From Candidatus Wildermuthbacteria bacterium GWA2_46_15 (lineage in GTDB: Bacteria > Patescibacteriota > Minisyncoccia > Minisyncoccales > GWA2-46-15): a stretch of 6,542 nt of DNA. Shown in pieces: positions 6,244 through 6,542 of the stretch. Where the stretch lies: assembly GCA_001823105.1 (NCBI GenBank), contig MHTO01000027.1, positions 1 to 6,542 on the forward strand, read 5' to 3'. The translations under genes were made by a program, and so were the position numbers. The notes below the pieces were generated by a model. That model did no database searches. It worked only from the letters and a program-made list of their open reading frames with translations, and was not told where the DNA came from. Every line of letters starts with the position of its first letter. Position 1 is the first letter of the stretch.

Positions 6244-6278
6244 TTTTGCACTTTGCGTTTTGCATTTTGCATTTGACC
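6244..6278 (+). repeat. TTTTGCA heptanucleotide tract in the rpmF leader
   Basis: Five tandem 7-nt units: TTTTGCA at 6244, 6258 and 6265, a variant CTTTGCG at 6251, and a degenerate last unit. Read on the minus strand it gives the KCKMQNAKCKI-type peptide that I recall from Candidate Phyla Radiation assemblies. Downstream (6282-6289) is a small CGATATCG palindrome. The tract is transcribed if the promoter at 6180-6208 is real. Confidence 0.75.
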
Positions 6279-6288
6279 GAGCGATATC

Positions 6289-6293
6289 GAGGG
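6289..6293 (+). promoter_or_regulatory. Ribosome binding site deciding the rpmF start
   Basis: GAGGG lies three bases before GTG 6297. The spacing is short but this is the only purine-rich site near a plausible start. It supports GTG 6297 over the in-frame TTG codons at 6246, 6267 and 6273, which fall in the heptad tract and would add residues unlike L32. Confidence 0.5.
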
Positions 6294-6296
6294 AAC

Positions 6297-6542
6297 GTGG
6301 GTGGCGTACCGAAACAAAGACACACTAAATCGAGAAGAAACAAACGGAGATCGCAGATTTTCTTGCGGCCTCCGACTTTAGTTATTTGTTCCCACTGCCA
6401 GAAACCGACGATGCCGCACACCATTTGCCAGAACTGCGGCTATTACCATAACAGGGAAATCATCGATGTTTTGAAAAGGGCGGAGAAAAAGAAAAAGAAA
6501 CGAGCCGAAAAAGGGCTCGAGCCCAAGGAAGCTGAAAGTCCT
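6297..6542 (+). CDS. rpmF: 50S ribosomal protein L32, zinc-ribbon form (3' end outside window)
   Basis: Small protein of the large ribosomal subunit. The 82 visible residues begin (M)GGVPKQRHTKSRRNKRRS, the basic N-terminal tail typical of L32. A zinc ribbon with C31, C34, C44 and C47 (CSHC and CQNC) follows, then GYYHNREIIDVLKR. The order VPK, TKSRR, CxxC, PHTICxxCGYY matches zinc-binding bacterial L32 closely. The start is GTG 6297, chosen because the family sequence begins there and GAGGG precedes it. After the ribbon a lysine- and glutamate-rich tail (EKKKKKRAEKG onward) is still open at the window edge, longer than the usual 55-60-residue L32. The gene has its own promoter and is codirectional with rnhB 142 bp upstream. 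Confidence 0.95.
   Translation, partial: MGGVPKQRHTKSRRNKRRSQIFLRPPTLVICSHCQKPTMPHTICQNCGYYHNREIIDVLKRAEKKKKKRAEKGLEPKEAESP

Noticed and set aside
5594..6278. Possible CRISPR array, because three repeat tracts cluster here.
   Set aside because: Units are 7 nt, tandem and degenerate, with no 25-40-nt repeats, unique spacers or cas genes.
6137..6424. Minus-strand 95-codon frame containing a KCKMQNAKCKI peptide.
   Set aside because: The peptide comes from the heptad tract read on the opposite strand and the rest is antisense to rpmF; no start signal or family resemblance.
6513..6524. Perfect 12-bp palindrome (GGGCTCGAGCCC) with a nearby pairing arm at 6501-6506, terminator-like.
   Set aside because: It lies inside the open rpmF frame with no T-tract after it, and GC-rich Gly-Leu-Glu-Pro codons explain it.

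Overview
The window is a piece of a small-genome bacterial chromosome. It carries only core information-processing genes, and nothing in it looks like a mobile element, a CRISPR array or accessory cargo. The best guess for its source is a member of the Patescibacteria / Candidate Phyla Radiation (Parcubacteria-like). This rests on a threonyl-tRNA synthetase without a TGS domain, a short DnaE without the C-terminal tau-binding domain, an L32 protein with a four-cysteine zinc ribbon and a lysine-rich tail, little use of strong Shine-Dalgarno sites, and AT-rich tracts with a 7-nt period that encode peptides such as KCKMQNAKCK or IENCKLKIENFK. I recall similar tracts from that group. The assignment is an inference; no marker here is decisive.

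Left part, minus strand, read from high to low coordinates. dnaE (5354-2187) encodes the replicative DNA polymerase III alpha subunit and ends in a clear intrinsic terminator (2182-2150). Just beyond it, with an extended -10 element overlapping the terminator T-tract, thrS (2121-331) begins. Its stop overlaps the start of an unrecognised gene (334-1, running off the window) in an ATGA junction, so those two are probably translationally coupled.

Centre. Between dnaE and the plus-strand gene rnhB (5471-6154) is a compact 116-bp divergent control region. dnaE has a near-consensus sigma70 promoter (TTGACT, 17 bp, TAAAAT). rnhB has a perfect extended -10 (TGGTATAAT) placed so that transcription should begin on the A of its ATG, which would make a leaderless mRNA. 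At 17-bp spacing, the -35 slot of the rnhB promoter falls exactly on the dnaE -35 hexamer. The dnaE leader carries a perfect 11-bp hairpin followed by four U.

Right part, plus strand. rnhB (RNase HII) is followed by a 142-bp gap holding a good promoter (TTGAAA, 17 bp, TATACT), then rpmF (L32), which starts at GTG 6297 and runs off the right edge. Three AT-rich imperfect heptanucleotide tracts lie in this 0.7-kb stretch: one in frame inside rnhB, one across the rnhB stop codon, and one in the rpmF leader.

DnaE copies the chromosome and its own PHP domain probably proofreads. RNase HII removes misincorporated ribonucleotides and RNA primers. ThrRS and L32 serve translation. I see no undescribed multi-gene system. 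The novel aspects are regulatory (the divergent promoter, the hairpin leader, the terminator-promoter overlap), the invasive heptad tracts, and the unknown gene downstream of thrS.
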